A stretch of DNA of 64,000 nt from Paragonimus heterotremus (GCA_013368495.1 LUCH01000790.1:1-64000); one strand, 5' to 3'; shown: positions 12,301 through 24,800, counted from the stretch's first letter. Numbers and translations: made by a program. Notes: a model not told the origin generated them from the letters alone.

Positions 12301-14116
12301 GCCTGCCTTGATAATCTAGTTAATTTGCATGTTCACACTTTTTAATAAGCTGATTATGTTGTATGTGGCCGCCCAAAATACCGCTATATATACTGAGACC
12401 AAGTAGGGGCTTTTGTTAGACAAAAAACCAGTCAACATCAGACAGGTCAACCTAATACGTTATCTTTAATAAGATATCCAATCTTCTCTTTCCGGAACTT
12501 TGACGAATGTTATTGGTATTGGGATAATTCTGAGGACCATACATACACGTACAATTGGCTTAGATTTACCGGACTAATAGGGAATGGCTCGATTTGCCTC
12601 ATTTTCTTAAAGTATATTCACGGCAAAAGGGATCAGAAACGACAGATCCAGTCGCAGCATTTTTGAAATCTTAGCGTAGCTTACTGGCTAACCCAACGAA
12701 TCTAAACGGAAAGTCAATGTACCCATTCTAAGGCGAAACTGTTTAAACCGAACAGGATCAAAAAAGCATTGCTGCCATTAATAGAATAATGCATTTTTTC
12801 ATTGTCTCACGCCCACATAATTTATGGTGTTAGATGCTGCTGTTGACAAAGCCCACAGATGGACCTCATGGTATGAACAGTACGGGTGGACAGTATGTCT
12901 CAGTCAACCATGCGAGCCAGTGGGCGTCATTAATCGGTTGGTAAACATCTGTTACAGGGCGGCTATTATGTGGACCCAAAATAAGCATTCCCGAAAGTCG
13001 GATATGCTATAAATTATCAACTGATTCCATTTTTAATAAGCTCCCAAATTGTCAGGGCTTTAACCAAAGTTTTCTACGTAAAAGCAAATTGGGATAAAAA
13101 TGTACCTGATGTGGTTTCAATAGGAAGAAGGAAGTAACATCCGCTTTGCTTTGTAATCATTTTGATTTATTTGTTTGGTTTCCGTAACGTTTTCTCACGT
13201 ATTGCGTGGTAGCTTCAGAGGTGAAGAGTGGATCTATATCAGTTGTATTTGCCGCTTTGGGGAATAACGTTAATTCCTTCAGCAGCAGTAGATGTATAAT
13301 ACCTGGTAGATCTTAATGCATCTATTGATGTTGTGTGGCTTTTATAAGCTTAACCCTAAAAATCATAATCCTATGGTAATAAACGCACGGGTAGTGGTCA
13401 CCTTGGGGTTTTATATTGTGAAATAATTTAGGCGCATAATTTTGGAGTAATCTGTCATACCTATCAGTATAATATATGTCGTTAGTACAACAACGTACGT
13501 GTCTGTTTTTTATGCCTGCCTGTGATGAGCCAAAAAGCACTAATACTATCTACAAAAAAGCAAAACAACATATCTTTCCAGTCAGTTAGTGTTGATGACA
13601 CAATCGTAAACTTCACCAGTGTAGTGTATACATTATAGATAGTTTGTGTAATCGGGAAACGAGTTTTGTTTAATATCAACGATAAAACTTTAATGCAAAT
13701 CGAACAACATTCATACGTTATGATAAATCCTGCCTCAGGACATATTAGGTAACCGTCCCAAAAAAAACATTTCATTCGAGTCTGGTTGCTGTTGGAGCTC
13801 CAGTACTATGGATACAATACAATGTGAGTTACTTTTATTTGCCCAATAACAACTGTCTCCAGTCAAATTTATTGTTTCGTAAAGAACACTGCTCTCAGTA
13901 AGTCAGTTACACCTACTAAGAAATGTGAATTACGTTTCATCTACCTACAGTTTGCTAAGGAATGTCCCTTTTAGATCCCGCAGTACAGTGATATCCGTTT
14001 GATGTTACGGTTGAGCTGTCCGCTGTACCTACTGAGTTTGGTCCTCTCATTGTTAGAGTGAGTGAAACTATTGGACTATCAAACCGTAAAAATAAGGCGT
14101 TTACTTCCTGCAGGTT
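9346..14116. other. No recognised gene, 9346-14116
   Basis: No supported gene or repeat. CTGATGACTTGGAAAGTC at 9614 resembles a hammerhead by eye, but the interval between core blocks is only four bases. Short open frames (for example 12824-13012, plus) are not recognisable. Confidence 0.45.
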
Positions 14117-14278
14117 GATGAGCAGCACTTCAAGTACGGGTGGAAAAGTCTCATATTCTCACTTCCCCATCAGAACGCACATATGCAGATCTAAAGAAAT
14201 TGCTGTCGTGGCCAGTGCGCTTTTATGAAGAAAACAAAATAGTGTTAGACGTCAATGAACGGCTCAAATACGCATTGG
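14117..14278 (+). CDS. Possible internal exon of an unrecognised gene
   Basis: The frame reads QVRVEKSHIL, then SPSERTYADLKK, LLSWPVRFYEENK and VLDVNERLKYAL, a balanced protein-like composition. It runs up to a plausible donor, ATTG followed by GTGAGG at 14279. A good polypyrimidine acceptor (TTACTTCCTGCAG) lies just upstream at 14101-14113, but using it would bring two TGA codons into this frame; a weaker acceptor GAGCAG at about 14125 would avoid them. Frame and left edge are therefore uncertain. I do not recognise the protein. It could be a chance open frame. Confidence 0.25.
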
Positions 14279-16052
14279 TGAGGCTTCATCCATATGAATT
14301 CACAAACACGATATCCTCCAAAATTTTATTGGCAAACCAGAAGGTAGTATTGGTTACCGAGTGAACCCCCAAATTCGGTCAGTATATTACTGGGCAGCTC
14401 AAACAATAGACTTCGCTATCTGTAAGGTTTAACAGATCAAACACCGAAGGTCAGCATTGTATACAAAATGATTTGGACTTCTTAAACATGGAATTTTCTG
14501 TCTTCATTAGAGTGCAGTTAACGTCGTATCCACGTTTGAATCATTTGCTTTAAATAGATGAAGGAAGAGCTCAGACAAAATGTCGACATTTTTCGATCTC
14601 GTTTGTATCTCGTTTGTTTCAGTGAATTAAATAAAGTGCACCCATTGATTAACAAGTTCACTAAACGGTCTACCGTCTTAAGCATGATGCTTTTCTTAAA
14701 AGCAACGACATACCCGTTCGAACCGATCGCTTAAAAACACGCCACTGTAACAGAATTGTCCTCCCGCCATGTAGTTAGTCAACCAGTGTTTATCTAACGA
14801 CATCTTTCATGCTAATACCTACAAGCTTGACTCGAACCGCTAGCTGTTTTGCATACTTTGATAATAAATTTAGAAAGAGACTTCCAGAAATAACTTTACT
14901 GTTCATAGATATATGGTTCGGTCTGCATATCATCGCTAACATCCGGGGCTCAACAATGCATTCCCTATCGGCCTCACGTTTCAGTCCGGGTTATTCCTTT
15001 ATTGATTTCATGGGAAACAAGTCCATCGTGCTGAATGCTCTACTAGATTTGATAAACCCGCCATTCCGTGTATACTCATCAATTCTCTACATCCAAGGTG
15101 TAACAAGACACTGTCTAAACTGCTTGGCTAGAACTTGTTAAAGATGCAACCTGAAAATGCACGGTGACAGTAATTCTGTTCCGGTAACAGGAAACAAGTT
15201 GGACGATTCTGGTGTTAACAAATCTCAGAAAATCGATGATCTCCTTTTGCAAAAATCGTTAATGTGGGGAAGCCGAAAGTTTGTAATTTAGACCTCCACA
15301 GATAATCATTTGCTGCCTCTGTAACGATAAGTCGCTTTCGACGAGTCTTGAACTGGAGCTAAATATGTTTTTCGAAATGCAGAATCTGCCCTTCTTTTTT
15401 ACAGACAGAGCTTTCGCGTTTGGACATAGTTGTAAACACAAATCCTGATGATCTCCGTGAATCTGTCCCAGTGTGGTCAGTTGGTTGTGATAACAACGGA
15501 AAACAATGGTACGCACTGAAAAATTTCTGACAACTCCCAAAACACCTTGAATATGAGATAGTGAAATTGTACGTCTACCACAGTGGGAGTTAACATGAGT
15601 TTTATATGATAAGGTTTTATGGAAGCGCTACACGATAATCGGTCTTTTCTAAAATGCCTATCGTTGATATCAACCTGCAAGTCCCCCTGGAACCAGTTTA
15701 CATTAAAACAGTTACAATCTGTTCACTATGGAGACCTCAATGGCTCACGTTTTTGACCAAACCTGCCACATGGGACATTCCAAGTAGCTACCAACCGCAC
15801 CTACAATTGACTCTCTAGGGCGGTTTGGTTCTTTGGTTTAAGATTTGCTAAGGGAAGGTATAGAACGGTGGCATGTGCATTCCTGCCCCTATGCTATTTG
15901 GGAAAGATTGTTTTACTGTTTGTGGATGTAAGGCAAAGGTGAATGAAGTAAACAGAAGGAAACGTAAATAAGAATAAAGGGATGTATTCATCGAGGCAAT
16001 CAAAAGCGAAGTGAACTGAAATAATGTTCCATCATATAAACACATTATGACC
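14279..16052. other. No recognised gene, 14279-16052
   Basis: An open frame of 110 codons at 14809-15141 (plus) is the longest here, but it resembles no family I know and shows no clear splice sites. Nothing else is supported. Confidence 0.4.
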
Positions 16053-16074
16053 TCCTCAGCGGGGAAAGAAGAAA

Positions 16075-16135
16075 TATGACGCAACGGGTTAACATTTCGT
16101 TTACTTTCATCAGCTGCAAACGTAAAACATGCCAG
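16075..16135 (-). ncRNA. Hammerhead-like motif at the 3' terminus of PLE P1
   Basis: On the minus strand CTGATGA (16107-16113), eight bases AAGTAAAC, GAAA (16095-16098) and then TGTTAACCCGTTGCGTC. Both universal core blocks are intact and spaced as in other PLE ends of this window. Stem II hardly pairs (A opposite C at the base), and I cannot pair helix I convincingly. The position, about 115 bp after the coding remnant, matches copy P2 at 45.3 kb. Probably a degenerate hammerhead. Confidence 0.5.
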
Positions 16136-16229
16136 TTATATATGACAGACAATTAGAGGTAAACGGTGTATGAACACGCATACAGTCACACCGCGTATTA
16201 AGTCATTATCATCACGGCAACCCTATAGG

Positions 16230-17150
16230 TGGCTTCAACCACTTTTGTGCACATAGCGCCGGCTAGTGAGCTCTCATCAGCATGGCTTCGCTAAGGGCCA
16301 CTAGCTTCAGGTTCGGATGAGGTAACAATATTTTGAATGACTCAAGTGGATCAACATGGTGACTTGTTATCATGAGGTGTCTGGCATTCGATGATGCGGA
16401 AATTCGAGTAACGGGTTAACCGGTTTCAGATTGTTGTGTCAGGAATTGTATGAACCAGTTTGAGACGTGTTCTGTCGCTCGACGAGATAGCTCTCGGTTA
16501 GTTCTGTCTATGTAAACGTCACCGCAACTGCAAATGAATTGATGGACAACGTGAGAGACAGAATAGTCAGACAGACTGCGTTCGCGATTGTGTAGAACGG
16601 GTCCTTTGGTGGTCTGAACCGAGCATAATTGGGCAGCCGCATACGTACGGGATAGGGCACAATGCAATTTGTACCTGGTGTCGTTTGCCAGATTATCACA
16701 TACAAATTGCAAAAATAGAAATATATCTTTCCTTTGAGTTATTTGCACTGGCTCATTGCGTTTGTTCATCGTGTTGTGCATGTCAATGAACTTTGCAGGA
16801 TATCCGTTTACCAGCAACGTTTTCCTCAGCATTTCTTGTTTCGTATGCAGCGTATCCGGAGGGCAAATACGCCTGGTCCTACAAAATGGAGTTTTGATCA
16901 AACCTCGCTTGTATGTTATCGGGGCAAAGCTGCAGAACTAAATATATTGTTCGTCCCATGTTATTTTGCGATGGACCGATCGTTGTAATGTCCCATACCC
17001 ACGCCCAGTGATGAGTACATCTAAAAAAGCTAAACATCCGTTTGATTTCGGATGAATAGAGCCAAGACTGTTAAGAAATAAACCAAAGTGGTTAGTATCC
17101 GTAAGAATCAAAGTATCATCAACATACCACCATCAACATACCACATACTG
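16230..17150 (-). pseudogene. PLE polyprotein remnant: RT end plus GIY-YIG endonuclease
   Basis: Translation of the minus strand gives WYVDDTLILTDTNHF (RT catalytic motif, 17075-17130), then GCLAFLDVLITG and GTLQRSVHRKITW (the conserved F-L-D-V and R-S-V-x-R-K blocks of PLE RTs), then RGLIKTPFCRTRRICPP. The longest uninterrupted frame, 16416-16901 (161 codons), contains HQFICSCGDVYIDRTNRELS at residues 120-139 and the EHV block at 144-146: the GIY-YIG fold of PLEs, with YIGRT changed to YIDRT. After a stop at 16416-16418 the frame continues with RHLMITSHHVDPLESF and SEAMLMRAH. Stops, the altered glycine and the duplication at YVDD make it a pseudogene. Protein class is secure; subfamily is not. 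Confidence 0.82.
17117..17144. repeat. 14-bp tandem duplication inside the RT active site
   Basis: CATCAACATACCAC occurs twice in direct succession (17117-17130 and 17131-17144). On the minus strand these are the YVDD-coding bases of PLE P1. Because 14 is not a multiple of three, the duplication shifts the reading frame at the catalytic motif. Confidence 0.9.
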
Positions 17151-17165
17151 CCAAAGCTTTAATGT

Positions 17166-19679
17166 ACGGGCGGTGTGCTGATGATATTTCGATTTTTACG
17201 GAACCACAATTTGAGCGCCACCAAGCAGTCTCAACTCATTGGAAAGTAACGCTCATTTAATAGGGAAACACCATTAATCAACCTTGGGCTGATTACAGTT
17301 TAGGATTGATTTGCGACGATCGATCACAATTGGGAAAGCTGATGTGTGAGTTCCGATAAGCTGAATCTTCACCACTCAGAAAGCTGCTTCAGTCCAACCT
17401 CATTACAACAAGCCGCTACAAAACTGAAGCACACTTCTATCTGGTTCCGACGATTCAGAAGTGGATCGACTGCACACAGTTCAATGTTTACAGCACATTG
17501 CATGCTGAAAGCCAGAAACTGCCGAAAGGTTGATTGGACACCCTGAGCAAAAGAAGTGACTGGATGACCGGATGTTAGGGTAGAGACTCAGTGCAGTATA
17601 ATTATCTTGCATAAGGAACCACTGCAGAAAAGCGACAGACCCAACATTGCTTACCGGGTTGCCGAGTGATATGAAGATCCATTTTTCTGTGGGAGAGGTG
17701 AGTACATCCTGCGAGAACTAATTGAATGTCGTTGGTCACTGATAATAAAGCTTCAAAGCTCGACTGTTCGAGGATCTACCGCGTCTAGGCATGCTGATTC
17801 TGTCGTTGGTCCAAGTAGAGCTGAATTCCAGATTGTTCTCAAGCGGATCTATTCTAAATTATCGGAGATTTCAAAATGCACATTCTTTAGCTTTCTCCAA
17901 TGTAAAATCAGTATTTACGCGTTAGCTTCTTCTGACTTAGAATAAAAGGATTACCCACAAGCAGCCTCTCTTTGATTCTCAACAGCTTGAACTTTCGATC
18001 AACGCTCCCTTATTCAAACCCGCTTCACGCCTTGCCTTGATTCGTTGATCTTGACTGTTTCTCAGTTATTATTCCCCACTGAGAAAGGTAGAAAGGAGTA
18101 TATCTAGTGTGTTGCCAAGTGAGTACTGAGCAACACAATCTGACAACGCCGCAGTGGGACATATTTTAAGAGCAAAGAAACAGCAGTTCGTGATTGTCTT
18201 TTGTTTCATAATTTCTGCTGCACTCATCTCAGCAGGTCAAAACGATTATGTTTTGCGCATGTGACTATTGTCATCATCTCGTACTCAACATTCTCACTCG
18301 TCTCCTAAAAGATATCTTCAAAGGTTTTCGGTTAATGACAAATCACATATCTTTGTAACTCACAAAGGTTTTGGTTATGGCCACTGTCATCATTATACAC
18401 CAACTGGCGGACTTAACTGAATAGGTGACAGCAAGATCGGAGACTTTTCAGTTGATTACCGGAACACACCATTCAACAAAAACCTTTAAGTTTATTGTTG
18501 AGCCAATGAACGTTGTTCTGGCTGACATGTGTTCGAATTCGTGAATCTATCGATTAATAACATGTTCTGGTAGGGCCGTTAAGTTGCATGAAGTACCCGG
18601 CTGCTATCAAACTTGAGATATCGATCAAGTAGACCTTGTGAATTTGTTTAAGTATGGACACGAATTCGCGTATTGCGCAAATCAACCTGTACTTGTTAGG
18701 TTTTTTCAAATAATGCATCTACCTATTTCGAATATAACTCACACGTCATTAAGAACAAATATGGTCAGTATGTGAACGAACACGGCATCATAACAGGAAG
18801 TCGCCAGCGCAGTTGTAGTGATGAAATGGTCCAGTAGGCTACCCGTTATCCTAAAAGGATAGTAACATCTAATCTAAACAGATGTAAGGACTGCCAAATA
18901 TAAACCACAATTAAAGTAGTTTGATAGTCAGTAAACGTTACGTAGAACAGATTTTCTTATCAAACTAAATTGTACCAAACTGCTGACAGTTAACTCGGGT
19001 AGGCAATCTGTGATCAACACTGTGGTTACGTGAATGGAGAAACAGTTGACATGCCTTTTTAAACTGTCGCCTACTGATGAACTAAAAAGTGTTATTTGAC
19101 GCAAAGTAATCCATGCTCCAGATCTTGAAACAACCTGTGGAATAGCATTCTGGCCTAAAAACACTATACACTACGCATCTTACACGGAAAGTTATCTGTC
19201 ACACTAAATATTGAATCAATGTTGAAAGGGTTATGGAAGGTTATTACAAACGTAGAAATGTCCAGTCTTTGTTAGGTTCAATGCTAAAACGTAATTTGTT
19301 AATGAACCACATAGAAATTGGGTACCATATTTTACAGTCGAGTGATAATTTTTATTTTGCAAGGGTGTGGTATGGAAACTAAACTGCATAAAACAAAAGA
19401 CCTTGTACAAAAGTTTTACTGTACTGAGACAAGGTCTTTTCAGAAAACTCAAAATACTCATGGTAAATTCAACAAAAAACTTATAGTCTGAAGTTGTATC
19501 TTTACGGCAGCTAAACCGTGGATTTTCGCAGAAATTTCAACCCGGCTTTAGCACTCATAAACATTTGTCACCATTTGCTATGACGTTTCTCAAATTTATT
19601 GTTTGGCTGACTTTCATCATCAGCCTCATCACAGACAGCAATACACTAGTGGTCCACATTGATGCTTAACCGCCACACA
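17166..19679. other. No recognised gene, 17166-19679
   Basis: No supported gene. The plus strand at 17160-17250 reads CADDISIFTEP, reminiscent of an RT YADD box, but flanking conserved blocks are missing. The frame near 17346-17546 is unrecognised. Confidence 0.4.
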
Positions 19680-19682
19680 ACC

Positions 19683-19740
19683 ATGAAGAAGAAGAAGATA
19701 CAAACTCTGTTTAGAAAGAGAGAAGAAAATGAGAGAGAGT
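19683..19740 (+). repeat. Purine-rich microsatellite at the retrotransposon 3' end
   Basis: GAAGAAGAAGAAG, then GAAAGAGAGAAGAAAATGAG and AGAGAGTGGAGGAG on the plus strand (CT-rich on the element's own strand). It lies just 3' of the RT of the minus-strand element. Simple 3' tails are usual for RTE-type elements. Confidence 0.6.
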
Positions 19741-19801
19741 GGAGGAGACCTAGTCACTATAAATAGCTACGTCTCTATTCAGACATACAAAACCAAGGCG
19801 C

Positions 19802-20772
19802 CTACACACCGGCATCATTCGAGTGACACAGACAGTCCTCCGTTATTTCGTCCATGACGAAGTTGTACAAAAATGGTAAAACGGGACAGCCTTGACGTAC
19901 GCCGCTCATGGTGCTGAAACTGTCAAACAACTCACCGTAAACTCTGACCTCGGCCGATGTATGGGAGTAAAGCCCCGACAGTATGTTCAAATACTTGGTC
20001 GATACACCGCTGCGTTTAAACGACTCTAAAAGTGTAGATGGATCCACCGAATCAAACGCACCTTTATAGTCACGAAATATGACTATTCTTGGCCGGCGGT
20101 ATACATGATGCTGTTCCAAAATTTGACGGAGAGTAAAAATATGATGTGTACATCCCCGGCCAGGACGAAACCATGCCTGTTCTTCTTTAACGTTTAACTC
20201 CCGAACTGCAGTGAGTCAACGAAGTATAGTGGAGGCCAAAACCATAGGAATTACTGGTGTCAAACTAATGCCCCTATGGTTCTCGCAAGAGCCCTTGATA
20301 CCTTTTTTGAATATAGGAACTATTATCACGTGGCCCCAGCACGGAGGGATGTTCTCCGTTGACCACACAAGTTGACACAGCTGAGTCAAGGCCTCAACGA
20401 ATACCTCCCCATCTTCTTCAAAAAGTACTGGCATTAGACCATCTGGACCAGGAGCCCTATTACGATTGAAAGCCGAGATGGGATTGCGAACCTCAGTCTC
20501 AGTGGGTGGTTCCAAATCTATCAACCAGGGCGTTACATCAGAAGTTCGTGGAGGCAGCACGGTCGGAGCAGGAAGTCAGCTAAATTGACCCTCAAAGTGT
20601 TCCCCCCAGCGTTCCAACCTTCTGGACGTATTATAGATGAGTGTGCCATCTGACTCGCTGATAACTTCACTGACAGACGGTCGCGTGAGACCAGTGGCAC
20701 GGATGGTCTAAAACGTTTGTCGGTGTTCCCTGAAGCGAAAGCGGTTTCCATTTCCTGACCTATTCCCACCAA
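19802..20772 (-). pseudogene. Reverse transcriptase domain of the RTE-like element
   Basis: Three overlapping minus-strand frames cover the domain. 20533-20772 carries the pre-RT segment (EMETAFASGNTDKRF, residues 8-22). 20216-20560 carries NRNRAPGPDGLMPVLF (fingers, residues 32-47) and HVIIVPIFKKG followed by CENHRGISL (residues 77-100), the standard motifs before the palm. 19802-20119 carries VIFRDYKGAFDSVDPSTLLE (first catalytic aspartate; residues 13-32), then SGVRQGCPVLPFLYNFVMDE (residues 72-91). The YADD box beyond this point is not seen. The frame changes between segments show a broken gene. The product would be the RT part of a retrotransposon ORF2-like protein. Confidence 0.85.
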
Positions 20773-21117
20773 CCCAGCCTCACGATCAGCCTTTAGATTA
20801 CTTTTCAGCTTCTTACGGATATCTCTTCTAGACTTATGTAAACTACTAGGAGGAATCTACCCTCTTGCTTCTAACAACTCCAGAGATTTATCTGAAATCT
20901 AATGTTTGTTCAGCCCATGTACCCCTGTGCCGCATGCTACAGTACCTGTTTTCTGAATGGCCTGTGAAATTTGAGTAGGGCATCTATTAGGATCTTCAGA
21001 GTGAGGATCATTAAGACAGCTTTCTAAGCTGGTTCGCTACTTATGTTTTACCGATGGTAATGCTAGTTTCTCAACAGCCAAACGTTGTTGTCCGTGGAGT
21101 CGTAGTTCAGCAAAAGA

Positions 21118-21610
21118 ACAAAACGAAAGCGTACCAACGCATGATCTGAATCCAATTGTGTACTCCAGTAGGAACGACAGTCTTGAATGCAACCACGTCA
21201 CCTATAACTAACAGCTATGTGGTTTATCTGAGAACATGCCTGATTTGGAGAAGGCGGGCGTCAAGTAAAACAATGACACGCACGACTTCTGAAACTAGTG
21301 CTGGCTAAAAATAGCTTATGTTCAGCGCACAGCTACAACGATCGCCCGCCATTATCTAATCAATGTGACGCTATCCCAAACCTGCCACCTAAATAAGACT
21401 CGGCCTCAACAAGGCGACCCACCTGAGCATTTATGTCTCAGGCCAGAACGACTATATCAGAGTCACATGTCGACCGAAGGAGAGCGGCCAGATTCGAGTA
21501 AAACGCGTTCTTGAGGCCGACGTCACATCAGTCAACAGGAGCGTAAGCAGATACAACGAATACATTTCTGAGAGTCTTGCGTCTAGAGCTGACCTTAACG
21601 GAACCTGCCA
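21118..21610 (-). pseudogene. AP-endonuclease-like domain of the RTE-like element
   Basis: Minus-strand translation with a few stops gives VVSAYAPVD, then GLKNAFYSNLAALLRS, DSDIVVLA followed by DINAQVGRL, ESYLGGRFGIASH, DNGGRSL, LFLASTSFRSRACHC, RPPSPNQACSQINHIAVSYR and finally QLDSDHALVRF. These are the conserved blocks of the exonuclease-endonuclease-phosphatase nuclease of non-LTR retrotransposons (AYAP, D-x-N, DNG, the T-x-I/D-H-like block, SDH). The conserved G-D-x-N is disturbed by a stop. It nicks target DNA for reverse transcription in active relatives; here it is dead. Confidence 0.8.
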
Positions 21611-21850
21611 AGCGGACAGCACGAGGTCTACTGTTAACAGGGATCTAATCTATCAATGAGGCTGCGGCCGTCCAGCTAAGGACTATACCTACTACAGCCT
21701 GACCTGTAACAGCAGTATCGGGTAGACAATGCAGGTGCTGACTTTACTCACGACCGCTTTCCAAAAAGCTAATCCTATGAGATAAGCTGTGTTAATCGCT
21801 GCGATAGGATCGAATACAAACCTCCATGCTTTCCAAATCGGGCTGATCTG

Positions 21851-24800
21851 CGCTACTTGGTGCAAGTCCAAAGAAACAAATACAAAATGAAATACTAGAC
21901 ACCTGAGCCTAGTTACGTCAGATCACTGAAACTGCGATCCTGTAATCACAACGCCGATCCGTTAACCATGTGAGTCAATCCGCAAAGCAAATGACATGTG
22001 TGACCTGCTATCTGTGGGTCACAGGTTGGGTCTAAAAACGCCTTGTTAACCTGGGATAGTTACAGGGTATTGTTACGTTTATATGTCTCACCGTTGTGCA
22101 CAATCCCTACTTTAACTAGGTTAGCTAAACAAACTTCTGTTCACACCTTACTCACAGAATTTGTTAGTCCACTTCTAAGATGGTTGACATTAGTTATACG
22201 AAGTATGTTGGAAGAAAGAACATCGGTATAATTTGTTCGTGGGGTGTAGTTTATTTCTATTTAAACCACGTACGTTTAGATAAGGAAGCAAAATGCTAGT
22301 CGATGGCATATAGTGGACTGTTGCAAACATCACGTTTGTTCATTTGTTGTCAAATCACATATTAGAGGTACCAGTGACCCAACTAGTCTTCCACTCTTTG
22401 CAATTGACCCCAGTACGGTTAATTTAAGGTTTTTCTATTCCTCTCTTCGGACAGCCTTCAACTTAAATGTGACAATCTATATTTCGACATCTTTGCGTAA
22501 TTTTTAAACATTTACTCCACAAAGTCTGAAAGTCGAATTTGAATGGGAACTAACTGATAGACAAGATAGTGTTGATGGTCTGTCGATCTGAGGCTACAGA
22601 AAGTGATAGCGACAGTTTTATGGAGACGGTATAGTGCTCAAACTCACTGTTTTTATATGGGACGTGGTAATACATGGTAATACATTATACTGCTATTCAA
22701 AAGAGAGACTTCTTCGTTAATCTAGTGCATTTAACTGGTTCACATCCATGACTGCCAACAGATCTTGGGGTATCATTGATTGCTAGCCTTCGAGGTTCTA
22801 TTCGGAATGCATTAGTAGTTATCGGCGGACGTGCTTACGTTACTTGAGTGTATTACCGATGCCCGTACATATTTTTTTTACACAAGTGTCATAACCTACT
22901 ATCAAGGTGCACGTGGGAGACAACACTTCGATCACCATAAAGGTAGCTGAGATTACTGGCGACTCAGAAAAACGGATTGTTTACCCTGCCAACAGTCTAA
23001 CCGGGTGAAGTGTTGCACCGTTTTCTGAACTGTCCTTGTCAAAACGCTCAGAACAAGCATGCATTTAAGGTCTAATAACTCAGAAAAATAGATGCAAACC
23101 AATAGATCCTATGTTTTACTCGTTTAGATAAAACTGACGGTCATTCTAGGACATCGGTAGTCACAAGTAGTTTCCAAGAAAATTGAAACAATGCATATTT
23201 GGCCTGCCAAAGCAATTCAACGGTATCCCTTAGGTGCAGATTCATTCGCTTGAAAGACGGGAGCTGGTTCGCTTTAAGCCACGAAAACTGTACACCATTC
23301 TGATGTTAACCACCTACCACGGCACACTCATCATGTCATTGTGCATACATTCTAGCATGGCACCTGGTCGGATATCGCGTGTTTCATAACAGGATGGGCG
23401 AACTACATTATGATTATTGTTCTCCGCTCGCAATATCGTCTTCCATGGTTCCGATCCGGATTAAACGGACCATTCTGTCTCTCACCTAACTGACCATTTC
23501 ACCTACAATTACGGTAAAGCTCCTTTGATATGACGGACCCACGTTTACGACAACGGACAGAGAAACATATTCCTAGCCGGTTACCCAAAACCAAGAAGTA
23601 GCAAACATCAGGAATTCAGGAAATTAGCAGTACCCTGACGTCTGCTTTGGCTGCATATTGCCTTTGCCGATGATATTTAACCCAGGTTCCTTGGCTGACC
23701 CGTTACCATTGTTCTTCAGACAGTTACGTAATTAAAACCGAAAACTGTTTTTATCCACAGAAGCCTTGCTAATCAAGCAATGTCTACTACTTTTCAGTGA
23801 GCAAAAGATGTTGACGTAATCAGTGGCATCGTTGCGGGGTCAGCATGCGTAACATTTGATTGATGTTATTGTTTACACGCAACTGTTATATCTATGCAAA
23901 GGTTTTGTGTTTGAAACCAGCGAGAGTAAATAAAAGATTTACGTCTTGCAACACTTGTCTGTTTGCCATGCTGAGGAATGTGATCAAAAGAACTCATTGC
24001 CTCAAATGACTGAAAATATCCGTCAGTCCAAACTTTGAAATACAAATAACGGTCATCCAGTTAGTCGAGACAGTCTGTAAATCCTAACGATCGTGGTGGT
24101 TTACACGTCTCCTCCTCTCGCTCATTTCCGCTTTTAACTGGTTGGCGGTTACAACGTGTCTAAAGATTATGAGGGTGCGTTTGTCGGAAGCTTGCTGGTC
24201 AGGTTATCTGAAGTTGAGAATAGCCTGATAGTTCTGTCATCCTGGATAACTGAACAGCTAAGTTTATCGTTAAGAGAAGCTTAAACACCATTTGCACCAG
24301 TGCAAATAAGTCAGTCCGCTCTCAGTTGCGCCCGTGTTGTGTATACCCGCTTTGTCTCTCAACTGGTCAGAAAATCGGAAGCACGGCCTCTCAAGAAGTT
24401 TGCATAAATCCCGAATTCATTGCTCAAGCTCTCCTGTTTCTATGCTACGCAAACACCGTCACAACAACCAACAGTAGTTGTGTTCCTAACCATCATAAAA
24501 GCTCTCAGTCATACGAACAGACCAAGAACCGTGTCCATCCTTCACTGTGCATAACTCCTGTATGATGACGACCTTGTATGAGCTCTGACGATGTGGGCTG
24601 ACATGTGGCAGATATAGTACCTTCCGTTCACGCGATTTAATTTCATCGCACCGATCAAAAAGTTTCGGACTCGTATTGCACATGTACATCTACAGTCGAC
24701 TACGTTGTATCTTACTGTCTTCCTCTTGATCAAGGCGGAATTCGATAACACGATAAATAGCCCATGATGCGGCTTGAAAGTACGAAAAAACTGGTATACA

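Larger units (their letters stand above)
16053..17165 (-). mobile_element. Penelope-like element, 5'-truncated and decayed (copy P1)
   Basis: Reading the minus strand 5' to 3', the element holds the end of a PLE RT (catalytic YVDD), a linker, a GIY-YIG endonuclease domain, the C-terminal HHV...F/SEAMLMRAH region, and a non-coding terminus with a hammerhead-like core. The same C-terminus and terminus recur at 45297-45682 in the same orientation. PLEs combine RT and GIY-YIG in one protein, and their terminal repeats are known to carry hammerheads. RT fingers and N-terminal parts are not visible, so the copy is 5'-truncated or its 5' part is beyond recognition. In-frame stops and a 14-bp duplication make it inactive. 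Confidence 0.8.
19680..21850 (-). mobile_element. RTE-like non-LTR retrotransposon, nearly full-length but decayed
   Basis: The minus strand has the order of a non-LTR element: an apurinic-type endonuclease (21118-21610), a connecting region (about 20780-21110), RT fingers and palm (19802-20772), and a purine-rich tract at the right place for the 3' end (19683-19740). Many stops and frameshifts interrupt both domains. The RT shows DYKGAFDSVD and SGVRQGCP and the endonuclease shows LGGRFG and DSDHALV, as in RTE-type elements common in trematode genomes. The clade call (RTE-like) is from motif style, not a phylogeny. The 5' limit near 21850 is approximate. Confidence 0.8.

Noticed and set aside
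14809..15141. 110-codon open frame as a gene
   Set aside because: No recognised motif, no initiation or splice context, composition not distinctive; chance frames of this size occur in 64 kb.
17160..17250. Plus-strand CADDISIFTEP as an RT YADD box
   Set aside because: No other RT motif before or after in that frame; the opposite strand is a clear PLE RT end just beside it.
19570..19640. Minus-strand CTGATGATGAAAGTCAGCC followed at a distance by GAGAAACGTC, near the 3' end of the RTE-like element
   Set aside because: The interval between the blocks is long and does not pair; no supporting copies seen.
21930..21990. tRNA-His-like sequence on the minus strand (GTGATTACAGG region)
   Set aside because: Some resemblance to A box, anticodon loop and B box, but neither stem pairs and the B box is poor.
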